64,000 bases of DNA, from NCBI RefSeq assembly GCF_033807715.1, contig NC_084600.1:46025824-46089823 (forward strand), written 5' to 3'. This document shows, piece by piece, positions 1 to 13,489 of the stretch. Under the pieces are notes generated by a model. It did no database searches. It was given only the letters and a program-made list of their open reading frames with translations, and was not told the origin of the DNA. Numbering within the stretch: position 1 is the first letter of the stretch; each line of letters opens with the position of its first letter. The stretch comes from Cololabis saira (Eukaryota > Chordata > Actinopteri > Beloniformes > Belonidae). Made by a program: the position numbers and the translations under genes.

Positions 1-1794
1 CACATTGTTCATTTTGATGCTAACGGAACTTCGGATGCTTGTTGCGCGGCAACGCGGTATCGCAGAGACTTTGTTCCAACGTTAAAAGACTCAGCTTGAT
101 GTGGACTACAACATACTGAGGTCTCATTACGCTCTCGTTTACAGCTTTTGAGATATTAAAGCCAAATTGTCCCATTCTATCCTATGGGGCTTGTTACCAT
201 GGCAACAAAAACCTATGCATTTGTATGGGAGAGCATGTGAATAAACAATCTGTTAATACTGCTCGGACCGCAATGTGCACCCATGCATGGCATATATCGT
301 TGGATGCGTCTCCATCGTGCCTCGATGGGCATTACTTTTTTCAGTCAAAAGTGCTACCGTGGCAACGCTAGATGCCAAAAAGCCAAAAAAAAGGCGAAAA
401 TTCAGACGCTTATTGCTCGGCCGGACTTTATCGTAGAGACATAGTTCAAACTTTCAAACACTCGGCCCGATTGGCACTAACGGAGCCTAGAACCTCATTA
501 TGCCATTTTTTTAAGTTTTTGTGATATTGACCTTTCATTTTTTTTTTAATTTCCGTTTGACTTTGGACGCTTGTTGCTAGGCAACAGATTATCGTAGAGA
601 CATCATACAAATGTTCCCTGACTCGGCACGCTGTGACCTTCAACGTATTAAAATTTCATGAAGCTGTGATTTAAGGAAAGTTTAATGTAAAATCCATGCC
701 AAATGGCCCCATTCATTCGGATGGGTTTTTTTAAACCACGGTGGAAAAAAAACCTATCCGTTAACGTAGCCTGAACCGGAACGTGCACCCATGCATGGCA
801 TACATCGTTGGATGCGTCTCCATCGTGCCTCGATGGGCATTGCTTTTCTCAGTCAAAAGCGTTACCGTGGGGACGCTAGACGGCAAAAAGCGCGCCCCAT
901 TAATAGCTATTGGGAGCACAGGAATGAATGAAATACAACCGTAAACACCTCAAACTGACATAAAACCGCCCCGAACACAAACACTGCAGCCCCAAACCAG
1001 AGCAGCGAGAGGGCTCGAATGGGCGGTAGGGCATGCCCATATCAAAATTTCCAGAAATTTTCTAGTTCTTTTTCTTTTTCTTTTTCTTCTGACGAAAGGA
1101 GGGCCTTTTTGCCCCCCTAAACGTGCCCAAAAAGTCACCAAATTTTGCATGCAAGTCAGGCCTGGCGAAAAATTTGATATTTAATGGTTTACATTAATGG
1201 GCGTGGCAAAATGGCTCAACAGCGCCCCCCGGAAAACTTTGTGACTCAAGCCCCACAACACGGTTTGACGTACATGCACGAAAATCTCTACACACCTGTA
1301 TCAGTACACAACTTAAAGAAAAGTCTCTTGGCGACATGGCCGAAACCGAACAAGAAGTCAGCCATTTTGAATTAATCGTGTAACTTTGGCGCAATTTATG
1401 CCATTCCTTCGGCAGTTAATACGGCCCGAACCGTAACGTTCCCCCAAGTGTGTTATACATCAAAATGTGCGTCTCCATCCTGCGACAACACGCATTACTT
1501 TTCTCTTTCAAAATCGTTACCGTGGCGATGCTAGACGCCAAAAAGCACGCCCACCCTTCATCTGGTTGGTTCAGACCGAAAAAACTTTGCGCCTCAAGCC
1601 CCAGAATACGGTGTGACGTACATGAACGAAAATCGGTACACACCTGTATCATGTCGCTGCTTAAAGAAAAGTCTCTTGGCGCCATGGCCGAAACCGAACA
1701 GGAAGTCGGCCATTTTAAACATTCTTAATTAATCGCGTAATTTTGGAGCAATATATGCCATTCCTTCGAGAATTAATACGGCCCGAACCGTATC

Positions 1795-3400
1795 GTGAAC
1801 CCAGATGTGTTATACATCAAAATGTGCGTCTCCATCCTGCGACTACGCGCATTACTTTTCTCTTTCAAAAGTGTTACCGTGGCGACGCTAGACGCCAACA
1901 AGCGCGCCACCCTTCATCTGATTGGTCCATATTTGATAGTTCTCCAAAAGTCACCAATTTTTGCATGCAAGGCAGGCCTGGCGATACATTTGATATTTCA
2001 TGGTTTGCATTAATGGGCGTGGCAAAATGGCTCAACAGCGCCCCCCGGAAAACTTTGTGCCTCAAGCCCCATAATACGGTTTGACGTACATGCACAAAAA
2101 TCGGTACACACCTGTATCATGTCGCAACTTAAAGAAAAGTCTCTTGGAGCCATGGCCGAAACCGAACAGGAAGTCAGCCATTTTGAAATAATTGTGTAAA
2201 TTTGGCGCAATTTATGCCATTCCTTCGGCAATTAATACGGCCCGAACCGTAACGTGCACCCAGGTGTGTTATACATCAAAATGTGCGTCTCCATCTTTCG
2301 ACTAGGCGCATTACTTTTCTCTTTCAAAAGTGTTACCGTGGCGACGCTAGACGCCAACAAGCGCGCCACCCTTCATCTGATTGGTCCATATTTGATAGTT
2401 CTCCAAAAGTCACCAATTTTTGCATGCAAGGCAGGCCTGGCGATACATTTGATATTTCATGGTTTGCATTAATGGGCGTGGCAAAATGGCTCAACAGCGC
2501 CCCCCGGAAAACTTTGTGCCTCAAGCCCCATAATACGGTTTGACGTACATGCACAAAAATCGGTACACACCTGTATCATGTCGCAACTTAAAGAAAAGGC
2601 TCTTGGAGCCATGGCCGAAACCGAACAGGAAGTCAGCCATTTTGAAATAATTGTGTAAATTTGGCGCAATTTATGCCATTCCTTCGGCAATTAATACGGC
2701 CCGAACCGTAACGTGCACCCAGGTGTGTTATACATCAAAATGTGCGTCTCCATCTTTCGACTAGGCGCATTACTTTTCTCTTTCAAAAGTGTTACCGTGG
2801 CGACGCTAGACGCCAACAAGCGCGCCACCCTTCATCTGATTGGTCCATATTTGATAGTTCTCCAAAAGTCACCAATTTTTGCATGCAAGGCAGGCCTGGC
2901 GATACATTTGATATTTCATGGTTTGCATTAATGGGCGTGGCAAAATGGCTCAACAGCGCCCCCCGGAAAACTTTGTGCCTCAAGCCCCATAATACGGTTT
3001 GACGTACATGCACAAAAATCGGTACACACCTGTATCATGTCGCAACTTAAAGAAAAGTCTCTTGGAGCCATGGCCGAAACCGAACAGGAAGTCAGCCATT
3101 TTGAAATAATTGTGTAAATTTGGCGCAATTTATGCCATTCCTTCGGCAATTAATACGGCCCGAACCGTAACGTGCACCCAGGTGTGTTATACATCAAAAT
3201 GTGCGTCTCCATCTTTCGACTAGGCGCATTACTTTTCTCATTCAAAAGTGTTACCGTGACGAGGCTAGATGCCAAAAAGCGCGCCTCCCCTTCATCTGAT
3301 TGGTCCATATTTGATAGTTCTCCAAAAGTCACCAAATTTTGCATGCAAGCCAGACTTGGCGATAAATTTGATATTTCATGGTTTGCATTAATGGGAGTGG
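1795..3400. repeat. 459-bp tandem array inside copy A
   Basis: The same block (CGTGCACCCAGGTGTG ... GTGCGTCTCCATC ... CAGCCATTTTGAA) recurs with starts near 1795, 2254, 2713 and 3172, exactly 459 bp apart. The units starting at 2254 and 2713 are almost identical (one visible change, AAGTCTC versus AAGGCTC), whereas the flanking units at 1440, 4380, 4740 and 5200 are more diverged. This points to a recent local amplification of an older interspersed monomer. Confidence 0.9.
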
Positions 3401-3429
3401 CCTAACGGCTCAACAGCGCCCCCTAGAAT

Positions 3430-3885
3430 ACTTTTCTCTGCCATAACTTTTGAATGGTTTGACATAGGAAGTCGTGGGTGGTGTCATGGGACTCTGTAAT
3501 GAGTCCTTAAGCTTCGTTGGCCTTAATTAGCCCCGCCCCTTCTTCTGATTGGTTGTCCCGATTTTCTGCTATAACTTTGGAAGGGTTTGACATAGAGAGT
3601 CGTGGGTGGTGTCATGGGACTCGGTAATGAGTCCTTAAGCTTCTTTGACCTTAATTAGCCCCGCCCCTTCTTCTGATTGGTTGTCCCGATTTTCTGCTAT
3701 AACTTTTGAATGGTTTAACATAGAGAGTCGTGGGTGGTGTCATCAGATTCTGTATGGAGTCCTTGACCTTCATTGGCCTGAATTATCCCCGCCCCTTCTT
3801 CTGATTGGTTGTCCCTTTTTTCTGCTATAACTTTTCAATGGTTTGACATAGGAAGTCGTGGGTGGTGTCATTTCTAATATACTTA
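3430..3885. repeat. About 125-bp tandem repeat, four units
   Basis: Units begin ATAACTTTTGAATGGTTTGA near 3443, 3573, 3697 and 3823. They contain GTCGTGGGTGGTGTCAT and CCCCGCCCCTTCTTCTGATT. The block forms the right-hand part of copy A and is represented by about two units in copy B (about 5485-5660). Confidence 0.85.
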
Positions 3886-3973
3886 TGGGGGGCGGTGGCC
3901 GTGAGTGCGAGGGCCCGTTCATCGCTGCTTGCAGCTTTAATTGTAATTGTTTTTCTTGACAGTTATAGTTATT

Positions 3974-5730
3974 AGGGCCCGAGCACCTTCAGTGCGAAGG
4001 CCCTATTGTATCTGTAGGAATTTTTTTTCTTTTTCTTTTTCTTTTTCTTCTGACGAAAGGACGGCCTTTTTGCCCCCCTAAACGTGCCCAAAAAGTCACC
4101 AAATTTTGCATGCAAGTCAGGCCTGGTGAAAAATTTTATATTTAACGGTTTGCATTAATGGGCGTGGCAAAATGGCTCAACAGCGCCCCCCGGAAAACTT
4201 TGTGGCTCAAGCCCCACAATACGGTTTGACGTACATGCACGAAAATCGCTACACACCTGTATCAGTACACAACTTAAAGAAAAGTCTCTTGGCGACATGG
4301 CCGAAACCGAACAGGAAGTCAGCCATTTTGAATTAATCGTGTCACTTTGGCGCAATTTATGCCATTTCTTCGGCAGTTAATACGGCCTGAACCGTAACGT
4401 GCCCCCAAGTGTGTTGTACATCAAAATGTGCGTCTCCATCCTCCGACACCACGCATTACTTTTCTCTTTCAAAAGCGTTACCGTGGCGACGCTAGATGCC
4501 AAAAAGCGCGCCCACCCTTCATCTGATTGGTTCAGACCGAAAAAAATTTGCGCCTCAAGCCCCAGAATACGGTTTGACGTACATGAACGAAAATCGGTAC
4601 ACACCTGTATCATGTCGCAACTAAAAGAAAAGTCTCTTGGCGCCATGGCCGAAACCGAACAGGAAGTCGGCCATTTTAAACATTCTGAATTAATCGTGTC
4701 ATTTTGGCGCAATTTATGCCATTCCTTCGAGAATTAATACGGCCCGAACCGTAACGTGCACCCAGGTGTGTTATACATCAAAATATGCGTCTTCATCTTG
4801 CGACTACGCGCATTACTTTTCTCTTTCAAAAGTGTTAACGTGGCGACGCTAGACGCCAAAAAGCGCGCCACCCTTCATCTGATTGGTCCATATTTGATAG
4901 TTCCCCAAAAGTCACCAAAATTTGCATGCGAGGCAGGCCTGGTGAAAAATGTGATATTTAATGGTTTACATTAATGGGCATGGCCTAACGGCTCAACAGT
5001 GCCCCCCGGAAAACTTTGTGCCTCAAGCCCCACAATACGGTTTGACGTACATGCATGAAAATCGGTACACACCTGCATCATGTCGCAACTTAAAGAAAAG
5101 TCTTTTGGCGCCATGGCCGAAACCAAACAGGAAGTCGGCCATTTTTAATTTATTGTGTAATTTTGGCGCAATTTATGCTATTCCTTTGGCAATTAATACG
5201 GCCCGAACCGTAACGTGCACCCAAGGTGTTTTATACCTCAAAATGTGCGTCTTCATCTTGCGACTACGCGCATTACTTTTCTCTTTCAAAAGTGTTACCG
5301 TGGCGACGCTAGACGTGAAAAAGCGTGCCTCCCATTCATCTGATTGGTCCATATTTGATAGTTCTCCAAAAGTCACCAAATTTTACATGCAAGCCAGGCC
5401 TGGCGATAAATTTGATATTTAATGGTTTGCATTAATGGGCGTGGCCTAACGGCTCAACAGCGCCCCCTAGAATACTTTTCTCTGCCATAACTTTTGAATG
5501 GTTTGACATAGAGAGTTGTGGGTGGTGTCATGGGGCTCGGAATAGAGTCCTTGACCATAATTGGTGAAAATTAGCCCCGCCCCTTCTTCTGATTGGTTGT
5601 CCCTATTTCCTGCTTTAACTTTTGAATGGTTTGACATAGAGAGTTTTGGGTTGTGTCATTTCTGATATGCTTATGGGGGGCGGTGTCCGTGAGTGCGAGG
5701 GCCCGTTCATCGCTGCTTGCAGCTTTAATT
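3974..5730. mobile_element. 'GGGCCCGAGCAC' repeat family, copy B (end to end)
   Basis: Both ends are visible. The head is AGGGCCCGAGCACCTTC followed by a short inverted AAGGCCCT, TATTGTATCTGTAGGAATTT and a pyrimidine run. The tail ends GCTTGCAGCTTTAATT at 5730. The interior holds about three diverged 459-bp-type monomers and two 125-bp-type units. It has no coding capacity. A third, truncated copy begins at about 60146. The superfamily is unassigned; I could not define a target-site duplication with confidence. Confidence 0.65.
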
Positions 5731-7017
5731 ATTATTATTATTACTTTATATTTCCCATCCCATCCCATTTTTGTCCAATTTGGACTTGCCAATAAATAAA
5801 TAAGCGATGAGCAGGATTCGTATTTTTCCTGTAAAGGTATAATGACATATGATGATAATTTTTTCCGACCAAACTGAAACAAATCTACATTCAAACCTCG
5901 TTACAAACAAGCTCCATGTTGACGTCTTCACCGCCACCTTGTGGTTAAAACTAAACACTACATCAGTAAAACAACATGAAGGACTTCTGATCAAAACACT
6001 GATAAAAATACTTAAATACATAAAAAGGTACATTTTAGTATTATTTTTGTTAGTACTATGTTTTTTTTTGTAATTTGTATTGTTGATTTTTATGCCCATG
6101 TTTTTGCTAAATTGTTTAAAATAACCAACCAACATCGTCGTATATGTAGGTTATTTTGGACTTTGATTCAGGTCCAGAGAAGCTTCTTCCTCCTGCTGTC
6201 GACGGTTGAAGAATCCCGTCACTAAAGTTTCAACTTACTTGCACCGTAGACACATTTATGGATTTAACTGATGTTTACCCGTATTTTATATTCAAACTGA
6301 CAATTGTTGGATATTAGACGTTTTTATATGTTAGTCCTTTAAAAAATATTATAGTTAACTGCTTACTCACCGTCATTAGAGAAAACCGAGGAGCACAAAA
6401 ACAGACCATAGAGCATAAAACTGATGATTCTGTTCATGTTCTTAATCTCTCTGCTTCAGTTGGACGATTCATTCTGGACAAAAGTATTTCTGATTATTGC
6501 CTGCTTGATCACTAAGTTCCCACTCCTGACGGACGGATTTTGTCTCTATCGTTATCATTGTGGACTTTGAGCGGTGGGTGTGTCCGTTGCCATGGCGACT
6601 CATCAGATTGAGCCTCACCTGAGATGTGCTGTTGCCGCCGTAAGAGACTCCAGAGGTAATTATACTAGGGGAGGGTCATGATCAGCCGGACAGTTAACTA
6701 GTGTTCTAATTGATTGGCGTCGGTCACTTCAGTTCACGCATCTGAAAAACCGAGAGATCAGTTGGACTGTCAGTTGAGGTTTGAAGAAAGTCCATTATCT
6801 GATCACAGTGGATCATGACAACCTGTGGGACCTTCTGGGCAGCCAAGTCGGTTAGTAATAATGTCAGTTCAGCATTAATTTATAATAAAGTTGGCCGGTT
6901 GTCATGTCTTTGTTTGTTTCAGGTGCAACCCAGAGATCCCAGAGCACCAGCACAGATGCCACGTAACCTAACCCTAACCCTAGGCCGACCTCTCCAGAGG
7001 AGGAGACCTTGAGCTGG
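5731..7017. other. Unannotated AT-rich stretch
   Basis: I see no convincing gene. It is AT-rich, with short simple repeats at 5731-5745. At 6967-6984 there are three CCCTAA-type telomeric repeats in the orientation opposite to all the TTAGGG arrays further right. Confidence 0.5.
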
Positions 7018-7400
7018 GGCCTCATGTACAAAACGTGCGGTGCACAAAAAGCATGCGTACGCCACTTTCTACGCTCACGGTCGGATATACAAAAATGGAT
7101 TTGAACGTAGAAAGTTGCGGTCTTTCACGCACACACCAAGGCTGGCGTACGCACTTTTCTGAGGTTTTGTCCGTTGGCGACGCCCACTGGTGATGCAGTG
7201 AAGTCCAGAATATGACGAAACGTGACATCATCAATAAGTTCACGACCCAAATCACCAGATAAGTTACACACAAGTGGAACTGCTACAATCTCACAATCAA
7301 CCACAGAAACATATGAAGGTGGGAACCTGTCAATCACAACGATGGAACCTGTCAAGCAAAACGGCACCCTTGGTTCTGTTAGGGGACGCTGCTGATGCAG
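7018..7400. mobile_element. Harbinger-like terminus (partial copy)
   Basis: It starts GGGGCCTCATGTACAAAACG. Its first 330 bp are the reverse complement of the terminal block at about 17580-17906 and 27080-27391 (shared landmarks: TTTCTACGCTCACGGTCGG, CCCACTGGTGATGCAGTGAA, CCACAGAAACATATGAAGGT). A minisatellite with a different sequence follows directly. The opposite end is not seen, so this is a partial or rearranged copy. Confidence 0.7.
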
Positions 7401-7420
7401 GATCAGGAGGCAGCGAGTCT

Positions 7421-7772
7421 TCAGGGACCACACTGCTGGTCCAGGATCTGGATCTTCAGGAACCACACTGCTGGTCCAGGATCTGGATCTTCAGGAACCA
7501 CACTTCTGGTCCAGGATCTGGATCATCAGGGACCACACTGCTGGTCCAGGATCTGGACCTTCAGGGACCACACTGCTGGTCCAGGATCTGGATCTTCAGG
7601 AACCACACTTCTGGTCCAGGATCTGGATCATCAGGGACCACACTGCTGGTCCAGGATCTGGACCTTCAGGGACCAGACTGCTGGTCCAGGATCTGGATCT
7701 TCAGGGACCACACTGCTGGTCCAGGATCTGGACCTTCAGGGACCACACTGCTGGTCCAGGATCTGGATACTA
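7421..7772. repeat. 35-bp minisatellite, about 10 units
   Basis: The unit is GACCACACTGCTGGTCCAGG followed by ATCTGGATCTTCAGG, with spacing of 35 bp (anchors at 7436, 7471, 7506 and so on). Unit variants alternate (TTCAGG/ATCAGG, AACC/GACC), suggesting higher-order duplication. The frames across it (SGTTLLVQDLD) are repeat artefacts. Confidence 0.92.
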
Positions 7773-8104
7773 AGGAGTGATTTTTTTCTTCCAATGTCTC
7801 TTTCTAATCTCTTGGACCCGCAGGGTTCAGGTCATGTGTTCCATAAGTTTTATATTTTCTATCATTGATATGAATAGCTTCAGTGTCAACATTCTGTTAT
7901 GGCCTTTTTGACTGATGCCACAAAAATCTCCAAGAGGTAAACATCATCCACAGTCGGCTCATCTTGGAAAAGTCTGAGGTATGACAGGGTGAAGGAGCAA
8001 CTTGGGATTTTGACGTTTGTTACATCATCCCACAAAGGCAGAGTGAGTGGGCAAGACCAGAATATGTGTCCATGGTCTGCAGAGGCTTCCCCACATTCTC
8101 CACA

Positions 8105-9630
8105 GCAGGGTCGGGGTCAGGGGGGCATGAAGAACCTGGACCTCTATTCAGGGTCAGGGTTAGGGGGCCATGAAGAACCTGGACCTCTGTTCAGGGTCAG
8201 GGTTAAGGGGCCATGCAGAACCTGGATCTCTGTTCAGGGTCAGGGTTAGGGGGCCATGCAGAAATTGGATCTCTGTTCAGGGTTAGGGGGGCATGCAGAA
8301 ACTGGATCTCTGTTCAGGGTCAGGGTCAGGGGGCCATGCAGAACCTGGATCTCTGTTCAGGGTTAGGGTTAGGGGGCCATGCAGAACCTGGATCTCTGTT
8401 CAGGGTCAGGGTCAGGGGGCCATGCAGAACCTGGATCTCTGTTCAGGATCAGGGTTAGGGGGCCATGCAGAACCTGGATCTCTGTTCAGGGTCAGGGTCA
8501 GGGGGCCATGCAGAACCTGGATCTCTGTTCAGGGCCAGGGTTAGGGGGCCATGCAGAACCTGGATCTCTGTTCAGGGTCAGGTTTAGGGGGCCATGCAGA
8601 ACCTGGAACTCTGTTCAGGGTTAGGGGGCCATGCAGAACCTGGAACTCTGTTCAGGGTTAGGGGGCCATGCAGAACCTGGAACTCTGTTCAGGGTCAGGG
8701 TTAGGGGGGCCATGCAGAACCTGGATCTCTGTTCAGGGTTAGGGGGCCATGCAGAACCTGGATCTCTGTTCAGGGTTAGGGTTAGGGGGCCATGCAGAAC
8801 CTGGATCTCTGTTCAGGTTCAGGGGGCCATGCAGAACCTGGACATCTGTTCAGGGTCAGGGTTAGGGGGGCATGCATAACCTGGATCTCTGTTCAGGGTT
8901 AGGGGGCCATGCAGAACCTGGATCTCTGTTCAGGGTTAGGGGGCCATGCAGAACCTGGACCTCTGTTCAGGGTCAGGGTTAGGGGGCCATGCAGAACCTG
9001 GATCTCTGTTCAGGGTTAGGGGGCCATGCAGAACCTGGATCTCTGTTCAGGGTCAGGGTTAGGGGCCATGCAGAACCAGGATCTCTGTTCAGGGTCAGGG
9101 TTAGGGGGGCATGCAGAACCTGGATCTCTGTTCAGGGTTAGGGGGCCATGCAGAACCTGCATCTCTGTTCAGGGTCAGGGTCAGGGGGTCATGCAGAACC
9201 TGGATCTCTGTTCAGGGTCAGGGTTAGGGGGCCATGCAGAACCTGGATCTCTGTTCAGGGACAGGGGGCCATGCAGAACCTGGATCTCTGTTCAGGGTCA
9301 GGGGGCCATGCAGAACCTGGATCTCTGTTCAGGGTCAGGGGGCATGCAGAACCTGGATCTCTGTTCAGGGTTAGGGTTAGGGGGTCATGCAGAACCTGGA
9401 TCTCTGTTCAGGGTCAGGGTTAGGGGGCCATGCAGAACCTGGATCTCTGTTCAGGGTTAGGGTTAAGGGGCCATGCAGAACCTGGACCTCTGTTCAGGGT
9501 CAGGGTTAGGGGGTCATGCAGAACCTGGATTTCTGTTCAGGGTTAGGGTTAGGGGGCCATGCAGAACCTGGATCTCTGTTCAGGGTCAGGGTTAGGGGGG
9601 CCATGCAGAACCTGGATCTCTGTTCAGGAG
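8105..9630. repeat. About 30-43-bp minisatellite containing GGGTTAGGG
   Basis: The unit is GGGGGCCATGCAGAACCTGG, then ATCTCTGTTCAGGG, then zero to two GTCAGGG/GTTAGGG hexamers. More than 35 units are present, and the length variation comes mainly from the number of GTTAGGG/GTCAGGG hexamers. The open frames (MQNLDLCSGSG) are artefacts. Confidence 0.92.
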
Positions 9631-9982
9631 TTATGAAGAATCAGATGAGTGTCTTCCAGCAGAACTCCCTCCAGGTGCTGGAGTTGGTGGATCAAAACCC
9701 CCCAAACCTTTGTCCACCTGTCCTCAGTTATAACAATGTCCAGTTATTTTTCCCACTTGTGCTTCATATAAATAGTTGAATGGGTTTTAAATGTTATCAA
9801 ACTGTGATATAGTTTACCATTAAGGCTTTTGAGACTTAATGACTTGTAAGCGCTGATGAAAATAGCTGGCAAGTATCAAAACAAATCTTGTAAGATTATA
9901 CTTTTTACATACATTACTGAATGACATTAGGTGTGATTTTTCATACATTGTACAGCAGTAAGGCCATATAATGTCCACTGGC
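9631..9982. other. Unannotated spacer
   Basis: Low-complexity, AT-rich sequence between two minisatellites. No gene signal was seen. Confidence 0.5.
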
Positions 9983-10385
9983 TGAATCTGCATCATGTGC
10001 GGCAGGAAGGACATTGCGATCTGGCCGTCTAAGAACTTTAACTTGTTCCTGAATCTGCATCATGTGAGGGAGGAAGGATGTCGGGATCTGGCCGTCTAAG
10101 AACTTTAACTTGTTCCTGAATCTGCATCATGTGAGGCAGGAAGGACGTCGGGATCTGGTCGTCTAAGAACTTTAACTTGTTCCTGAATCTGCATCATGTG
10201 AGGCAGGAAGGACGTCGGGATCTGGCCGTCTAAGAACTTTAACTTGTTCCTGAATCTGCATCATGTGAGGCAGGAAGGACGTCGGGATCTGGCCGTCTAA
10301 GAACTTTAACTTGTTCCTGAATCTGCATCATGTGAGGCAGGAAGGACGTCGGGATCTGGTCGTCTAAGAACTTTAACTTGTGAAC
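9983..10385. repeat. 67-bp minisatellite, about 6 units
   Basis: GAATCTGCATCATGTGAGGC recurs at 9983, 10051, 10118, 10185 and onward (67-68 bp), with GACGTCGGGATCTGG and TAAGAACTTTAACTTGTTCC in each unit. It is flanked by AT-rich unique sequence. Confidence 0.92.
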
Positions 10386-10637
10386 TTGTGAAAACCCTAA
10401 CTTTTGAATCTCTGACTTCCAGGTTTTAAATGCCAGGTTGACCCACTTAGTATTTGTCAAAGGTTGCCTCATACTGATGCACCTTTCACTTTTTTTTAAT
10501 TGTATATATATTAATAAGAGCCACATTTGTTTATTTACTGTTTGCTACTATTTAAATCTGGGTACAGTGAGCAAAATAAATGGACTCAAATTCCATGTCT
10601 GGCAGGTTCAAACATGGGCACTAAGGCACATACACAT

Positions 10638-11553
<916 letters not shown>

Positions 11554-12562
11554 GGGTTTCCATGAGAATCGACTTTGATCAGGTTGAGGGAGCCCGTCCT
11601 AAAGACAAGATTACTGCAGATGTTTGTGCTGCACTTGAAGATGTTGTTCTGGGGACTGATGGTGGAGAATATACAGGTAGTGCATCAAAGTTCCACGTTC
11701 CCTTGAATGAGTTTAAATGTTTGCATTTATTAGGCTGTCCATCTGCATTTTTATGGCAAAAAGGGTTACATTTAACAATAAAGGACTCCCTCAATGTTAA
11801 CGTGAACAAATTAGTACATTTATTTGTATGTTTTGCACGCCAAGATATGGTCGTTTCCTTTTCAACATGTGAATTAGCAGTAGTTTTGCTGACTGTAGGT
11901 GATGGTGTGTGATGTGATGCTGTCTTTGAGTTTTGCGATGCCTTAACTTGCCATGAGAAGCCTAATAAATAAAATGTTTTAAATACTGTAGCTTAATTCT
12001 AGATATTGTAGGTGCAGCCTGAATGGGGAAAATTATCTGATTAAAAATTGCATTGGGTTTATCATTTCAAATGCATTTATTTTACTCATTTCATTTAAAT
12101 TTGAACTGGTGCGTAGACCTGTATTTAAGCATTTCAAACACGCTGGAATAATTCATATTAAAACAGACTGGTTCTTAAGCATTTGAAACAAATTGGGTGT
12201 AATGACAAATGTCATTTTGTACTTAAAACATTGAGTTTATGGGTATTACATAAAGCTCATGTTTCATTTACGTTCAAATGATAAATATGTACCACATTGA
12301 GTTTATTAGCCTGTTTATGATGAACTTATGTAATCCAAATGGAAGGAAATTTTATATGCACTTGAAATGCATGAATCCAATAAATTGGTCCTAAATATTT
12401 CTGAGTGTAGGTTATTCTGTTTGCACAACCCCTTTGCCCCCTTTAATCAATGTTCAATTCTCTCTCTATTCTCCAGTGCTGGTGATGGAGGACTTTAAGA
12501 AGTTCCAACTTGGATCCAGGAAGGGAACAATACACGGTCACCGCGGACAGCAGCAGCTCTGA
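11554..12562 (+). CDS. Candidate terminal two exons of an unrecognised gene
   Basis: Exon 1 is proposed at 11554-11676 (acceptor CTGTTTCAG, donor ACAG|GTAGTG) and exon 2 at 12477-12562 (acceptor TTCTCCAG, stop TGA at 12560). Exon 1 reads ...VSMRIDFDQVEGARPKDKIT... to ...LGTDGGEYT with a split codon (G|TG), then continues in phase as VLVMEDFKKFQLGSRKG to the stop. The phases agree and both splice sites fit the consensus. The intron would be 800 bp. I do not recognise the protein. No upstream exons were found, so it may be a gene fragment, a pseudogene or chance. Confidence 0.3.
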
Positions 12563-12654
12563 TCAATATTCAGCTTCACATGATGGCGGCAGTCGCTCCA
12601 GTAAGCCGGAGAACAAGCTTCTCTTCCTGGCCACTGTGGACAGGCTGTGGGCGT

Positions 12655-13010
12655 AAGAGTCCTGGAGAGATCAGAATATTGCTGCTTACATGTTCACAGC
12701 TACTAACCTTCCCCTGTTTATAGGTATCAGAATATTGCTGCTTACATGTTCACAGCTACTAACCTTCCCCTGTTTATAGGTATCAGAATATTGTTGCTTA
12801 CATGTTCACAGCTACTAACCATCTCCTGTTTATAGGTATCAGAATATTGCTGCTTACATGTTCACAGCTACTAACCTTCCCCTGTTTATAGGTATCAGAA
12901 TATTGCTGCTTACATGTTCACAGCTACTAACCGTCTCCTGTTTATAGGTATCAGAATATTGCTGCTTACGTGTCCACAACTACTAACATCTCCTGTTTAT
13001 AGGTATCCGG
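12655..13010. repeat. 57-bp minisatellite, 6 units
   Basis: GGTATCAGAATATTGCTGCT followed by TACATGTTCACAGCTACTAA repeats at 57-bp spacing (12723, 12780, 12837, 12894). The last unit is diverged. Confidence 0.93.
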
Positions 13011-13489
13011 AATATCTAGTCTGATGGCTTTGCAGCTACCAGCATAAAAACCTGCTGATCAACTCTTTTTTTTTTTTTTTTGAGATGTTGTGATGAGGCA
13101 GCTGTCAGTCTGCTCATCACCCCTCTGCTCTACCTGTTAGCCACGCCCCCTCGACCAGGCCACGCCTCTTCGCCAGGCCACGCCCCCTCATCAGACCAAC
13201 CTCCCACACCTGTGACGGCAGCAGAGGGTCCGGCGCAGAAAGACTGTTAGTCTCGGAGGGGTTTGGAGCCAAATTTCAGGAAACATCAGAAATTCAACAA
13301 GGAATGATTTACCTCCATTTTTATTACATTTAATTTAGAATGGATAAATAGACTGAGCCCCCGTGTTGCGCATGCGTCCGGAGTGTGTGAGCAGCCGGTG
13401 GAGATGCTGCTGGATGTTGGAGGCTCTGTGTTGCTGGATGAGAGTCTGCCGACAGCCAAGCAGCTTTCCAGGCGGCCGGAGTGTGAAAT
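13011..13489. other. Unannotated spacer
   Basis: A poly-T tract (13066-13081) and a CCACGCC-rich short repeat (13140-13195) are visible. No convincing gene was found. Confidence 0.5.

Larger units (their letters stand above)
1..3942. repeat. 'GGGCCCGAGCAC' repeat family, copy A (internally amplified)
   Basis: This is non-coding repeat DNA. The right end (about 3890-3942) reads GTGAGTGCGAGGGCCCG then CGCTGCTTGCAGCTTTAATT, the same terminus that closes the second copy at 5730. The left end lies outside the window or is too diverged to place. The segment around 1020-1150 (pyrimidine run, then TTCTTCTGACGAAAGG) matches the head of copy B at 4020-4060. The short reading frames on both strands are conserved only because the DNA repeats. 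I infer a non-autonomous mobile element or satellite-forming element; the superfamily is not known to me. Confidence 0.7.

Noticed and set aside
7421..9630. CRISPR-like arrays
   Set aside because: Units are contiguous tandem repeats without unique spacers, in a vertebrate genome with no cas genes.
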